Source: JANMZO01 sp963763135
GTDB taxonomy: Bacteria > Actinomycetota > Acidimicrobiia > Acidimicrobiales > JANYDT01
Assembly: GCA_963763135.1 (NCBI GenBank)
Contig: CAVXNJ010000004.1
Location: 62,001-126,000, forward strand
Reading direction: 5' to 3'
Length of the DNA stretch: 64,000 bases
The notes beneath the pieces were generated by a model. That model was not told where the DNA came from. It saw nothing but the letters and a program-made list of their open reading frames with translations, and did no database searches. The stretch's first letter is position 1, and each line of letters begins with the position of its first letter. Shown in pieces: positions 37,323 through 45,647 of this stretch. The translations under genes and the position numbers were made by a program.

Positions 37323-37943
37323 TCAGTGATCGAGTTTCGACGCTCTCCAGAAATAGTCTTCGCCGTCGTTGGGCTTGAAGAACGTGCGGATCGTGAGATC
37401 GCGGTTGAATGCAATGAATGCGCCGGTCGAACGGTCGAAGCGACTGATCGTTCCGTCCTTCTGGGTCGTCTCGATGACCCGTTTCGACAGGGGTGCATCT
37501 CGCAGATCCTGGGCCATCGCCAGATACTGCGCCTTCGAGATGTTGCCGAACTCCCGGCCATGTTTGACGTAGTGATCGTCGAGGCGTTGCTGGGAGCGGA
37601 ACCCTATCTTGCGTAGCCGCGGGTCCGAACGATTCGACGATGTCGCTGTGGTTGTGGATGTCGTCGAACGCCGCTTCGCCGAAGTCACGCTCGACCGGTA
37701 CCTGATGGTCGTGCTGGATCGTGGCGACCGCGAAGCCGACGCGGAACCCGATGATGAGGAACCCGAGGATGAGGAACGCGAGGAAGAGGAACCCGACGAT
37801 GACGCGTCGCTCGACCTGGTGATGGCGGGAACCACAAACGTGATGAGGGCCACTATCCCGGCGAGTAAGCCGGACCACGCTTTCGTCGATTGCTTGCGGG
37901 TTCGGCGTGGGGTCGAGCCGTTCGCCGGAGGACGTTTGCGTGT
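37323..37943 (-). CDS. Two-helix membrane protein with C-terminal toxin-type nuclease-like domain (paired frame change)
   Basis: The protein has about 206 aa, probably from GTG 37943. After a basic N-terminus a first hydrophobic helix (WSGLLAGIVALITFVV) is seen. The middle (about 37810-37625) is convincing only in another frame, where a second helix (VGFLFLAFLILGFLIIGF) and an acidic linker (DFGEAAFDDIHNHSD) appear. In the main frame the same stretch reads as a shadow-like Ser/Thr/Arg run. One base missing and then one extra would explain it. The C-terminus (DHYVKHGREFG, RFDRSTGAFIAF, TFFKPNDGEDYFW) resembles small nuclease domains of polymorphic toxins of the barnase/EndoU/ColE5/RelE-like group. 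No immunity gene is recognised next to it. Confidence 0.5.
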   Translation of the reverse strand, partial: TRKRPPANGSTPRRTRKQSTKAWSGLLAGIVALITFVVPAITRSSDASSSGSSSSRSSSSGSSSSGSASASRSPRSSTTIRYRSSVTSAKRRSTTSTTTATSSNRSDPRLRKIGFRSQQRLDDHYVKHGREFGNISKAQYLAMAQDLRDAPLSKRVIETTQKDGTISRFDRSTGAFIAFNRDLTIRTFFKPNDGEDYFWRASKLDH

Positions 37944-38005
37944 CACGGACGAAATCGTAGCGGCCGGTTGGTGCCGTTCGGCCGGGGCTGACAGGCTAGG
38001 CCGTG

Positions 38006-39367
38006 ATGAGCACGAACAATCCGGCCGCTTCCCCCACAGCATCTCCCCACCAGGATCTTGCCGATCGGCTCGGTCGCCTCCTCGGCGGCGGCATTGAGAA
38101 TCTTGCCCGTCTCTCGGGCGGAGCGAGCCGCGAGACCTGGTCGTTCGACTTTCGCCCGATGGACGGCCCGGCCCAGCACCTCATATTGCGTCGGGACCCG
38201 CCGACGGCGGCCCGCACCGGTGGCATGCCGATGGAAGCCGAACTGTTCACCGTGGCGGCCAAGGCCGGCGTGCCCGTCCCCAAGTTGCTCGCCAGCGGCG
38301 ACGCCGATCCCGACCTCCTGGGTACCGGGTTTCTCGTGATGGAGCGCGTCGACGGCGAAACCCTGGCCCGCAAGATCCTTCGCGACGAACCGTATGCGCA
38401 CGCACGAACCGTGCTGGTCGAGCAGATGGGCGCGGCGTTGGCCAAGCTCCACTCGGTCGATCCCAAGTCGATTCCTTCGCTCGCACACGTCGACACGATC
38501 GCGAAGTACCGGGAACTGATCGACTCCTTCGGGTATCCGAGCCCGGCATTTGAGATGGCGTTCCGCTGGCTCGACGAGCATCGACCCGCTCCAACCGGCG
38601 ACGGCATCATTCACGGCGACTTTCGCCTCGGCAACGTCATTGTCGATCGCAACGGCCTCGCGGCGGTGCTCGACTGGGAACTCGGCCGCCTTGGTGATCC
38701 GGCCGAAGACCTTGGTTGGCTCTGTGTTCGGGCGTGGCGCTTCGGCGGAGCGGGGCCGGTGGCCGGTCTGTCCGACTACGAAGTTCTTCTGCGCGCATAC
38801 AAAGCGGCGGGCGGCGTGGACATCAGCGTGGAGACTCTCCGGTGGTGGGAGGCCGTCGGCACGCTGGCGTGGGGTGGGATATGTCTGCTTCAGGCCAGTG
38901 CCCACATCTCCGGCGCTATCCGTTCGGTGGAGCTTGCCGCGATCGGACGGCGGGTCGCCGAGCAGGAACACGACATCCTTGACATTCTCGGCGTCCCCCG
39001 CACCGACGCGTTGCCGGCTCCGGCAGAGCCGAGCACCCTGGCCGGCTCACCGACCATGCCCGCGCTGGTTGAGGCCGTGCGCGAGTTCATCGAGAGAGAT
39101 GTCATGACGGCCACGACCGGCCGGGTGCAGTTCCACTCCCGCGTTGCCGTAAACGTGTTGGCGATGATCGAGCGCGAACTCGCCCTCGGTCCGGGTATGG
39201 CGGCCGCACACGAGGCCGGCCTGCACGCCTTGGGTCTGTCGAGCGAAGCCGAGCTGGCCCGGGCGATCCGCGACGGTTCGGTCGATTACCGCTCGCCAGA
39301 AGTTGGCTCCCTGGTGCGGTCAACGGTGACAACCCGCCTCGCTATTGCAAACCCTAAGTACGCATAG
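38006..39367 (+). CDS. Aminoglycoside phosphotransferase-fold kinase family protein (453 aa)
   Basis: The APH/choline-kinase fold is clear: ATP-binding N-lobe (LSGGASRETW, LILRRDP), the catalytic loop IIHGDFRLGN and the metal-binding VLDWELGRLGDP. After residue about 320 an extra C-terminal domain follows (ALVEAVREFIERDVM), as in actinobacterial APH proteins encoded near acyl-CoA dehydrogenase genes. Despite the family name the substrate is more likely a small metabolite than an antibiotic. ATG 38006 is chosen; GTG 38003 is equally in frame. The gene ends with a TAnGYRYRCnTA palindrome (39355-39366) covering the last codons and stop. Confidence 0.88.
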   Translation: MSTNNPAASPTASPHQDLADRLGRLLGGGIENLARLSGGASRETWSFDFRPMDGPAQHLILRRDPPTAARTGGMPMEAELFTVAAKAGVPVPKLLASGDADPDLLGTGFLVMERVDGETLARKILRDEPYAHARTVLVEQMGAALAKLHSVDPKSIPSLAHVDTIAKYRELIDSFGYPSPAFEMAFRWLDEHRPAPTGDGIIHGDFRLGNVIVDRNGLAAVLDWELGRLGDPAEDLGWLCVRAWRFGGAGPVAGLSDYEVLLRAYKAAGGVDISVETLRWWEAVGTLAWGGICLLQASAHISGAIRSVELAAIGRRVAEQEHDILDILGVPRTDALPAPAEPSTLAGSPTMPALVEAVREFIERDVMTATTGRVQFHSRVAVNVLAMIERELALGPGMAAAHEAGLHALGLSSEAELARAIRDGSVDYRSPEVGSLVRSTVTTRLAIANPKYA

Positions 39368-39400
39368 AAACCGCAGGCGGGGCGCGCCCACCAAGGGGCC

Positions 39401-39904
39401 TCAGTCGTTCGGGGTTTCGTCTTGCTCGTCGAAGAGATTCTCTTCGGTGACGCGTTCCCAGAACGCGAACGACGTGGAAAGGATCGTCGTGATCAACTCG
39501 TCGAGGAGGCCCTGGCTGATCCCCGAACCCAGTGGGTACTGGCCTTCGAGGTGGACGGCTGCGAAAAGCGCATCGGTGTCGGCGGGAATCTGCAGGTACG
39601 ACTTCGGATAGCGAGTCTCGGTGTTCCAGCGATTGCAGAAGTCGATGAATTTCGGCCAGAGCGTCTTCGGAACCATCGTCGTACCGATCACATTGATCAC
39701 GAAAATGTTGGCGTCGCTACCGTCGGCCATGAGAAGCACCGAAAGGGTCTGGGTGGCCTCGGTGACGAAGTCGAGGCGGAAATCGCCGTCTTCGTCGACC
39801 GTGAACCGCAACTCCCGGCGTTCCAGGTAGTCCTTGATCATCTCTCGTGAGAACGGCTGGGTGACCGACGAACCGGGCACAGAACCGGAGACGGGCTCAG
39901 ACAC
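39401..39904 (-). CDS. YbjN domain protein
   Basis: The protein has 167 aa from GTG 39904, which lies 4 bp past the fabI stop; the longer open frame to 39943 would overlap fabI. The YbjN/type III chaperone-like fold is suggested by MIKDYLERRELRFTVDEDGDF, the central VINVIGTTMVPKTLW, FIDFCNRWNTETRYPKSYLQ and a C-terminal helix. YbjN proteins are small cytoplasmic sensory or chaperone-like proteins of poorly known role in actinobacteria. It is co-directional with and immediately downstream of fabI, so probably co-transcribed. Confidence 0.8.
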   Translation of the reverse strand: MSEPVSGSVPGSSVTQPFSREMIKDYLERRELRFTVDEDGDFRLDFVTEATQTLSVLLMADGSDANIFVINVIGTTMVPKTLWPKFIDFCNRWNTETRYPKSYLQIPADTDALFAAVHLEGQYPLGSGISQGLLDELITTILSTSFAFWERVTEENLFDEQDETPND

Positions 39905-39908
39905 TGGA

Positions 39909-40697
39909 CTATGCCCCGACGGCCATGAAACCGCCGTCGACACGCACCATCGTGCCGGTCGTGGCCGGGAACCAGTCGGACATCATCACACAGCACGCTT
40001 TCGCCGCGGCCGACGTGTCGTTTACGTCCCAACCGAGTGGCGCCCGCTTCTCCCAGGCGTCTTCAAACAACTGGAACCCCGGAATCGACTTGGCGGCGAT
40101 CGTCTTGAGCGGTCCGGCGGCCACGAGATTGCATCGAACCTTGTGCGGGCCGAGCTCCCGGGCGAGATAGCGGTTCAGCGACTCAAGCCCCGCTTTCGCG
40201 ATGCCCATCCAGTTGTAGGCCGGCCATGCGACGGTCGCTTCGAAATCGAGACCGACCAGCGACCCACCCCCTGCCGCTTGGAAGAGGGGGAGCAGACCTT
40301 CGGCCAGGACCTTCAGCGAATATGTTGAAACTTGAATGGCGGTGGAGACGTCTTCCCACGGCGCAGCCCAGAAATCGTCGCCCAGACACGACGCTGGAGC
40401 GAAGCCGATCGCGTGGAGGGCGCCATCGATCGCCCCCCACTTGTCTTTCAACATGGCCATTGCTGTGGCGACCTGCTCGGGGCTGGTGACGTCGAGTTCG
40501 ATCACATCGATCGGACCGGCTCCCTCCCGTAATTGCAGCTTGCGGGCGGTGCGCTGGGTGAGGCTGAGACCGCGGCCGGCCCCCGACAGCACGATTTCGG
40601 CCCCTTCATTGAGTGCGATTTGTGCCACCCCGTACGCGATCGATGCATCGGTGAGAACCCCGGTTATGAGGAGCCGTTTGCCTTCAAGAATGCCCAT
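39909..40697 (-). CDS. fabI: Enoyl-ACP reductase, InhA type
   Basis: The protein has 262 aa from ATG 40697. It reduces the trans-2 double bond of enoyl-ACP with NADH in fatty-acid elongation. The nucleotide-binding start KRLLITGVLTDASIAYGVA is followed by HAIGFAP (95-101) and YNWMGIAK with Tyr161 and Lys168, spaced as in InhA (Tyr158/Lys165); VAAGPLKTIAAKSIPGF matches the substrate loop. It is closer to mycobacterial InhA than to proteobacterial FabI. TAAGGT stands 7 nt before ATG, indicating a leaderless mRNA. Confidence 0.95.
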   Translation of the reverse strand: MGILEGKRLLITGVLTDASIAYGVAQIALNEGAEIVLSGAGRGLSLTQRTARKLQLREGAGPIDVIELDVTSPEQVATAMAMLKDKWGAIDGALHAIGFAPASCLGDDFWAAPWEDVSTAIQVSTYSLKVLAEGLLPLFQAAGGGSLVGLDFEATVAWPAYNWMGIAKAGLESLNRYLARELGPHKVRCNLVAAGPLKTIAAKSIPGFQLFEDAWEKRAPLGWDVNDTSAAAKACCVMMSDWFPATTGTMVRVDGGFMAVGA

Positions 40698-40704
40698 GGC
40701 GGCG

Positions 40705-40710
40705 ACCTTA
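40705..40710 (-). promoter_or_regulatory. Leaderless -10 box of fabI
   Basis: TAAGGT on the minus strand lies 7 nt before ATG 40697. This decides the start against the longer open frame extending to 40748. Confidence 0.5.
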
Positions 40711-40845
40711 TCGCCCGAAGGCGGGGTTTCGCTGCGCAACCGCCACAAGTTCCGCGCAGCGCTCGCGGGTTCCGCGGTCCTTTTTCACACCCTCCCCACG
40801 CTGCCTGAGTGGCTCGCGGCGAGGGCCGTGTGTAATGGTCTCCGG

Positions 40846-41505
40846 ATGGAAATCGCTGTTCTCGGAGGCACCGGCCCCGCCGGTGCTGGCCTGGCTGCCC
40901 GCCTTGCATCTGTTGGCTATGACGTCGTCGTGGGATCACGCTCGAAGTACAAGGCCATGGAGGTGGTCGACGGGATTCTCGCCCGCTGGCCCGATCATCA
41001 CCTGTCGATTCGCGCCGACACGAACGAAGGCGCCGCGGCGGCCGATGTCGTCGTGATTGCCACCCCCTGGGATTCCACGGCCTCCACGGCTCTGAGCGTC
41101 GCGCCGCTGCTCAAGAACAAAGTTGTGATCTCGATGGCCAACGCGCTGGCCAAGGTCGGCCATGAGTTCCAGCCGCTCGTGCCGCCCCGCGGTTCCGTGG
41201 CCGCAAGCGTGCAGGCCATCGTCCCCCGTGCACTCGTCGCTGCTGCGTTCCACCACCTTCCCGCTCGCGAACTCGGTCACATCACCGAGCCGATCGAAAG
41301 CGACGTGCTGATCTGCTCCGACCATCAAAAGGCCACCGAAGTCACCTCCGACATCGTGAGCAAGATCCCCGGCTGTCGTCCGCTCGACACCGGCGGACTT
41401 TCGAACGCCGCACCGGTTGAAGCCTTCGCTGCCGTGCTTTTGCAGCTCAACGTGCGCTACAAGACGCGGTCCGCTCTGCGCATGACCGGCATCGAAATCA
41501 AGTAA
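40846..41505 (+). CDS. npdG: F420H2:NADP oxidoreductase (F420-dependent NADPH reductase)
   Basis: The protein has 219 aa from ATG 40846. The Rossmann start MEIAVLGGTGPAGAGLAARL, GSRSKYKA (binding the NADP phosphate), VVIATPWDST and the C-terminal LSNAAPVEAFAAVLLQLN are characteristic. It moves hydride between NADPH and coenzyme F420, supplying F420H2 to enzymes such as the LLM oxidoreductase at 61086. The upstream part of the long open frame (from 40336) is the antisense shadow of fabI. Confidence 0.9.
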   Translation: MEIAVLGGTGPAGAGLAARLASVGYDVVVGSRSKYKAMEVVDGILARWPDHHLSIRADTNEGAAAADVVVIATPWDSTASTALSVAPLLKNKVVISMANALAKVGHEFQPLVPPRGSVAASVQAIVPRALVAAAFHHLPARELGHITEPIESDVLICSDHQKATEVTSDIVSKIPGCRPLDTGGLSNAAPVEAFAAVLLQLNVRYKTRSALRMTGIEIK

Positions 41506-41555
41506 TTCCGACCATTCGGCTCGGCTTTGACCTTCTGATGCGGTAGAACATTCGA

Positions 41556-42683
41556 ATGCCTATGCGTCTCTACGACACCGCCCGTCGTGCGATTGTGCCG
41601 TTTGAACCGCCGGAAATCGTACGGATGTACACCTGTGGCGTCACGCCCTACGACACGACGCACATCGGCCACGCCGCGTGCTTCGTGACGTACGACGTAC
41701 TGCAACGTCGTCTGCGCGATCTCGGTCACCAAACGTTGTGCGTCAGAAACATCACCGACGTCGACGATTCGATCCTGGCCAAGGCCCGGGAAAAAGATGT
41801 GCACTACCTCGATCTGGCCGCGGAAGAAACGGCGAAGTTCGACAACGACATGAAGACCCTCGGGCAGTTGGCGTCGTTCTCCGAACCTCGGGCCACGTCG
41901 GCCATCCCCGACATCCTCGGATTCATCGGGATGGTGCTCGACACCGGCCACGCCTACCAGTCAGAGGGTGGCGTGTACTTCGACGTCAAGAGCTTTCCGA
42001 AGTTCGGCCAGATCAGCGGTTACACGCGAGATCAGATGCTCGCGTACGCGGCCGAACGAGGGGGCAACGTCGAAGACAAAGCCAAGCGCGACCCGCTCGA
42101 CTTCATCCTCTGGCAACCTTCGCTGCCCGACGAACCGGCCTGGGATTCCCTCTGGGGTCCCGGACGCCCCGGCTGGCACATTGAATGCTCGGCCCTTTCG
42201 ATGCGCGAACTCAACACGACCACCCTCGATCTTCACGGCGGTGGCGAGGACCTGATCTTTCCGCACCACGAATGTGAAGCGGCGCAGTCCGAGGCCGCGA
42301 CCGGTGAACCGTTGGCGCGGCACTGGATGCACCAGTCCTACGTCAAGCTTGGTGGCATCAAGATGTCGAAGTCCCTCGGCAACCTGATCTACGTCAGTCG
42401 GCTGGTGGAAGACGGAGCCGATCCGATGGCGATCCGGCTTGCTGTCGTGTCGCACCACTACCGCGACGGCTGGGAATGGTTCGACCACCTCATGCCCGAA
42501 GCCACCGAGCGTCTCAACCGCTGGCGTGACAACGGCTCCGGCACGGGAGCCCTCGACGAAGTGCGTGAACGGCTCGACGACGACCTCGACACCCCGGGTG
42601 CGGTCGCCGCCATCGACCGTGCGGCCAAACGCGGCGAAGCGGTCTCGGAAGCTTCAGCGCTGCTCGGCGTGGCGCTCGGCTGA
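41556..42683 (+). CDS. mshC: Mycothiol biosynthesis cysteine ligase MshC
   Basis: The protein has 375 aa and joins cysteine to glucosaminyl-inositol using ATP. It looks like a short class I cysteinyl-tRNA synthetase: MYTCGVTPYDTTHIGHA (Cys27 as zinc ligand, HIGH-type motif at 36-39), WHIECSAL (Cys210), HHECE (236-240) and KMSKS (268-272). The wording CGVTPYD (rather than CGPTVYD) and the missing anticodon-binding domain mark MshC rather than CysS. It is somewhat shorter than usual (about 410 aa). It shows that the organism makes mycothiol, which the MDMPI-like proteins here would use. A hairpin follows the stop. Confidence 0.9.
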   Translation: MPMRLYDTARRAIVPFEPPEIVRMYTCGVTPYDTTHIGHAACFVTYDVLQRRLRDLGHQTLCVRNITDVDDSILAKAREKDVHYLDLAAEETAKFDNDMKTLGQLASFSEPRATSAIPDILGFIGMVLDTGHAYQSEGGVYFDVKSFPKFGQISGYTRDQMLAYAAERGGNVEDKAKRDPLDFILWQPSLPDEPAWDSLWGPGRPGWHIECSALSMRELNTTTLDLHGGGEDLIFPHHECEAAQSEAATGEPLARHWMHQSYVKLGGIKMSKSLGNLIYVSRLVEDGADPMAIRLAVVSHHYRDGWEWFDHLMPEATERLNRWRDNGSGTGALDEVRERLDDDLDTPGAVAAIDRAAKRGEAVSEASALLGVALG

Positions 42684-42710
42684 CTCTCCGCCCCGCACAG
42701 TCGCGGAGAG
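42684..42710 (+). terminator. Hairpin after mshC
   Basis: CTCTCCGC and GCGGAGAG pair perfectly around an 11-nt loop, starting at the base after the mshC stop codon. There is no T-tail, as in many actinobacterial terminators. Confidence 0.5.
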
Positions 42711-42787
42711 TGGTTGCTCGTCGGTCGAGGGTCAGTTTCAGCGTTGTTTCTCATAAAGCTCTCGGGTTCATCAGACGATGAATTGCT

Positions 42788-44230
42788 GTGGACCTTCTGA
42801 CGACCAACGCTGTTGCCTCGGCCGCGGCCAACCCGTCCGCTGCTGCGGGTCCGGTGCCCATCGGTCGAACCGCCAAGGGTAAAAGCACGACGCACGACCG
42901 CGAGTCGGGCCGTCAACTCATCATCGATCAGCTGGTCGTCTGGGCGATCGCCTCGTCCACGTTCTCGCTCGTGTTCGTCGGAAATCCGAACGATCAACGC
43001 TGGCGTCGCCATCCGTTTCTGACTCTGGTCGACGTTTTCGCGATGGTCCTGGTCGGTTTCACTGCGCTGGCGGCGGCGAAAGCGCTCCGAAACGGGCAAC
43101 GGCTCCCTTCGACACCGATTGCCCGGGCCCTGACCGCGTTGTTCGTCGTCCTGGTCGGTGCTTACGCGATCCACCCGTCGCTCATGGGTTTCGCAGCGTT
43201 GTTCCACTTCGCCACCCTCGTGTCGATCGCCAGCCAAATCGAACGACGCCCGCATCTCCTGCGTCCGGTCATGCTCACGATGATGGCCCTGGCCACCTTC
43301 GAAGGGATCGTCGCAGCCGGACAGTCGCTCGGTAACCACCCGCTCGGGCTCGGCGCAATTGGAGAAGTCGGCGATCCGTTCATTCCAGTCGGCACGGCCG
43401 GAATGGTGCCGGCCGGCACCATGTTCCACCCGTATCCGCTGACCGGGTTCTGCCTCGTGGCAGTCGCACTGGGCATTGTCGGCGTGAGTCGCAAGCTCGT
43501 GAAGTTGCCGTTCGCCGTGTTCGCAGCGGCCGGGACCGGTGCGATGGTGGCGCTGAGCGCCTCGGTGGCGGCCGCCATCGCGTCCGGAGCAATTGCCGTG
43601 TCGACGTTGGCGGTCGGCCTGGTCGCGTTGAAGACGAAACGGGGCGACTGGCGTGTGTTGCTCGTGCTCGTGGGGTTTGGTATCGGCTTTGCCTCGGCGT
43701 TCCCGCTTGCGTACGACGGTTGGATCTGGAAGGGCGAGCGCGCGACGCAGGGAGTGGAGACGGCGGGTAACGGTCGGGTGGAACTCGTCAAGCAAGCCGG
43801 GGAAATGATCAAACGGTGGCCTCTCACCGGTGTCGGACCCGGCCGCTACATGCAGGCCCGCGATGCCCATCCCGACCTCATTGCGATGGCGAAGGAAGAC
43901 CAGCCGGTCCACAACTGGTTCATGCTGATCGTCGTGGAAACCGGCGTGCTCGGCGCGTTGGCTCTCGCCTACATCGGCTGGCAGACCGGTCGCGCCATGC
44001 TTCGGGACTGGGGTCCCGTCCTCGTCGTCATGGCCAGCGTGTCAGCCAACCTGATGTTCGACCATTACCTGTGGCTGTTCGAGGTCGGTGCGGTTCAGAT
44101 GGGCGTGGCCTTTGGTGTGATTGGCGCGTTGGCCCGCTCCGCAAAAGTTCCGGTTGACTCCGCCGAAGGTTTCGAAAACGGTTCGGCGGCGGGCGCGCCG
44201 GTTATCTCATCCGCTGCCGCCGCAGTCTGA
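42788..44230 (+). CDS. O-antigen ligase/polymerase (Wzy/WaaL-like) membrane protein
   Basis: The protein has 480 aa from GTG 42788 with about 10-12 hydrophobic segments. The family signature is seen near residues 330-385: GNGRVELVKQAGEMIKRWP, TGVGPGRY and a histidine-bearing loop PVHNWFMLIVVETGVLG, as in the WaaL/Wzy fold. It probably polymerises or ligates lipid-linked sugars outside the membrane. The next gene encodes a GT87-like membrane glycosyltransferase, so the pair likely builds an envelope polysaccharide. Confidence 0.8.
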   Translation: MDLLTTNAVASAAANPSAAAGPVPIGRTAKGKSTTHDRESGRQLIIDQLVVWAIASSTFSLVFVGNPNDQRWRRHPFLTLVDVFAMVLVGFTALAAAKALRNGQRLPSTPIARALTALFVVLVGAYAIHPSLMGFAALFHFATLVSIASQIERRPHLLRPVMLTMMALATFEGIVAAGQSLGNHPLGLGAIGEVGDPFIPVGTAGMVPAGTMFHPYPLTGFCLVAVALGIVGVSRKLVKLPFAVFAAAGTGAMVALSASVAAAIASGAIAVSTLAVGLVALKTKRGDWRVLLVLVGFGIGFASAFPLAYDGWIWKGERATQGVETAGNGRVELVKQAGEMIKRWPLTGVGPGRYMQARDAHPDLIAMAKEDQPVHNWFMLIVVETGVLGALALAYIGWQTGRAMLRDWGPVLVVMASVSANLMFDHYLWLFEVGAVQMGVAFGVIGALARSAKVPVDSAEGFENGSAAGAPVISSAAAAV

Positions 44231-44285
44231 ACACGACGAAGCGCGTCGACCAGTTCTGAGCAGTGTGAGTCGAGCGGTCCAGCCG

Positions 44286-45647
44286 ATGACTGAGCAGGAG
44301 TCGCGCAATCCGCGCTCGATGACAACCACCATCGTGATCGGCTTCGTTGCCGCGTTTCACCTGCTGGTGTTCATCGCGTACTACCGCTGGCGGCTGTCAT
44401 CGTCGACCAGCATCTTGGGCTCCGATCTGCGAGCGTTCTACACGAGTTGGGACATGGTCAGACACGGCGACGCTTCCCGGCTCTACGACCTCGGAGAGCA
44501 GATCCGCACCCAGTCGGCGATCATGGGCCGCCCGATGACGACCGACAACCTGCTCGCGTTCGTGAATCCACCGTTCGTATCACTTGGACTCTCCTGGTTG
44601 GGAATCTTCGACGTTCGCACCGCGTACGCCGTGTTCTCGGCCATACAACTGGTGTGTCTCGCCCTCGCCTGCCGCCTGATATTGCGGCGTGAGCTCGGCT
44701 CCTGGTCCGGACGTGCCCGGGTCATGTTCCTGGCCAGCGGGGTCTTCTCGGCGGCAACACTGAGTGCCATCACGCTCGGAACGTTCACACCGACGATGCT
44801 GCTGGCGATCGTCGGCCTGGCGGGGGAGTATCGGCGGTCGTTCACAGTAGCGGCGGCGGGGGAAATCCGTTGCTGGCGCGCTGCGGGGTGGCTATGTGTG
44901 CTTACGATCAAGCCACAGTTGGCCGTGTTCGTCGTCGTGGCGCTTTTGGCCGCCCGGCAGTGGAGGGTGCTTCGAAGCGCCGCCGTGATCGGCGCCGGCG
45001 TGGCGGCCGCGGCAACGTTCGTATGTGGACCCGGTATCTGGGCGAGCTATCTGGGATTCCTGAAGACCTACGGGAGCTCAAACGGCAAATTCGGTGGGGA
45101 CTCGCACTACATGTGGAACGTTCGCGGGATGCTGACGCGGCTCACGGGAGTCTCCACGCCCACGGCGGATCGCCTCGCCAACGTGCTCTTCCTGCTGAGC
45201 ATCGTCGGATTCGGGCTGTGGATGATGCGCGTGTGGTCGCGTTCGCCAGTAGCCGAACGACCATGGCGGTTCGAACAGACCGTCGCCCTGCTTCTGGCGT
45301 TGACCGTCCTGTTTGTGCCCCACTGCAATCGCCAGGACATGCTCCTGCTGCTCCCCGGCGTCGTTGCGCTGTGCAACGTCCGTCGACGCGCTCGAGTCGG
45401 AGGGGCCGGCGTGGACTGGTTCGTCGTGGTCGGTGGCGCGCTTTCGGCCGTCGCCCTGACGTGGGACAACGATCCCAACGGCTACGCACTTCACCCTCTC
45501 ACGCTTCTTGCGATTCTTACGGTGGGCGTGGCGGCTGCGACCAGGGTCCGCCTCCACACAGCGCCTCGTTACCACCTCGACGCTCGAAATGAGGGTCGAA
45601 ATGAACCGGACACCATGGTTCGCGCCGGTAACCTCGTAGGACTATGA
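44286..45647 (+). CDS. GT87-like (DUF2029) membrane mannosyltransferase
   Basis: The protein has 453 aa from ATG 44286 (GTG 44265 also possible). There are about nine or more hydrophobic helices. The segment GSDLRAFYTSWDMVRHGDASRLYD (start of the first outer loop) matches the aspartate-containing loop of GT87 polyprenyl-phosphate-mannose-dependent transferases, and FVNPPFVSLG and LTIKPQLAVFV fit the family. It is thought to add mannose to envelope glycolipids. Its stop overlaps the thrS start (ATGA). A TAnGYRYRCnTA palindrome is at 44893. Confidence 0.8.
   Translation: MTEQESRNPRSMTTTIVIGFVAAFHLLVFIAYYRWRLSSSTSILGSDLRAFYTSWDMVRHGDASRLYDLGEQIRTQSAIMGRPMTTDNLLAFVNPPFVSLGLSWLGIFDVRTAYAVFSAIQLVCLALACRLILRRELGSWSGRARVMFLASGVFSAATLSAITLGTFTPTMLLAIVGLAGEYRRSFTVAAAGEIRCWRAAGWLCVLTIKPQLAVFVVVALLAARQWRVLRSAAVIGAGVAAAATFVCGPGIWASYLGFLKTYGSSNGKFGGDSHYMWNVRGMLTRLTGVSTPTADRLANVLFLLSIVGFGLWMMRVWSRSPVAERPWRFEQTVALLLALTVLFVPHCNRQDMLLLLPGVVALCNVRRRARVGGAGVDWFVVVGGALSAVALTWDNDPNGYALHPLTLLAILTVGVAAATRVRLHTAPRYHLDARNEGRNEPDTMVRAGNLVGL
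45629..45634 (+). promoter_or_regulatory. Internal leaderless -10 box of thrS
   Basis: TAACCT within the end of the GT87-like gene lies 9 nt before ATG 45644. It would let thrS be expressed apart from the glycan genes. Confidence 0.4.

Noticed and set aside
38006..39367. Antibiotic kinase
   Set aside because: APH-fold proteins with this C-terminal extension are common metabolic kinases in actinobacteria; no resistance context.
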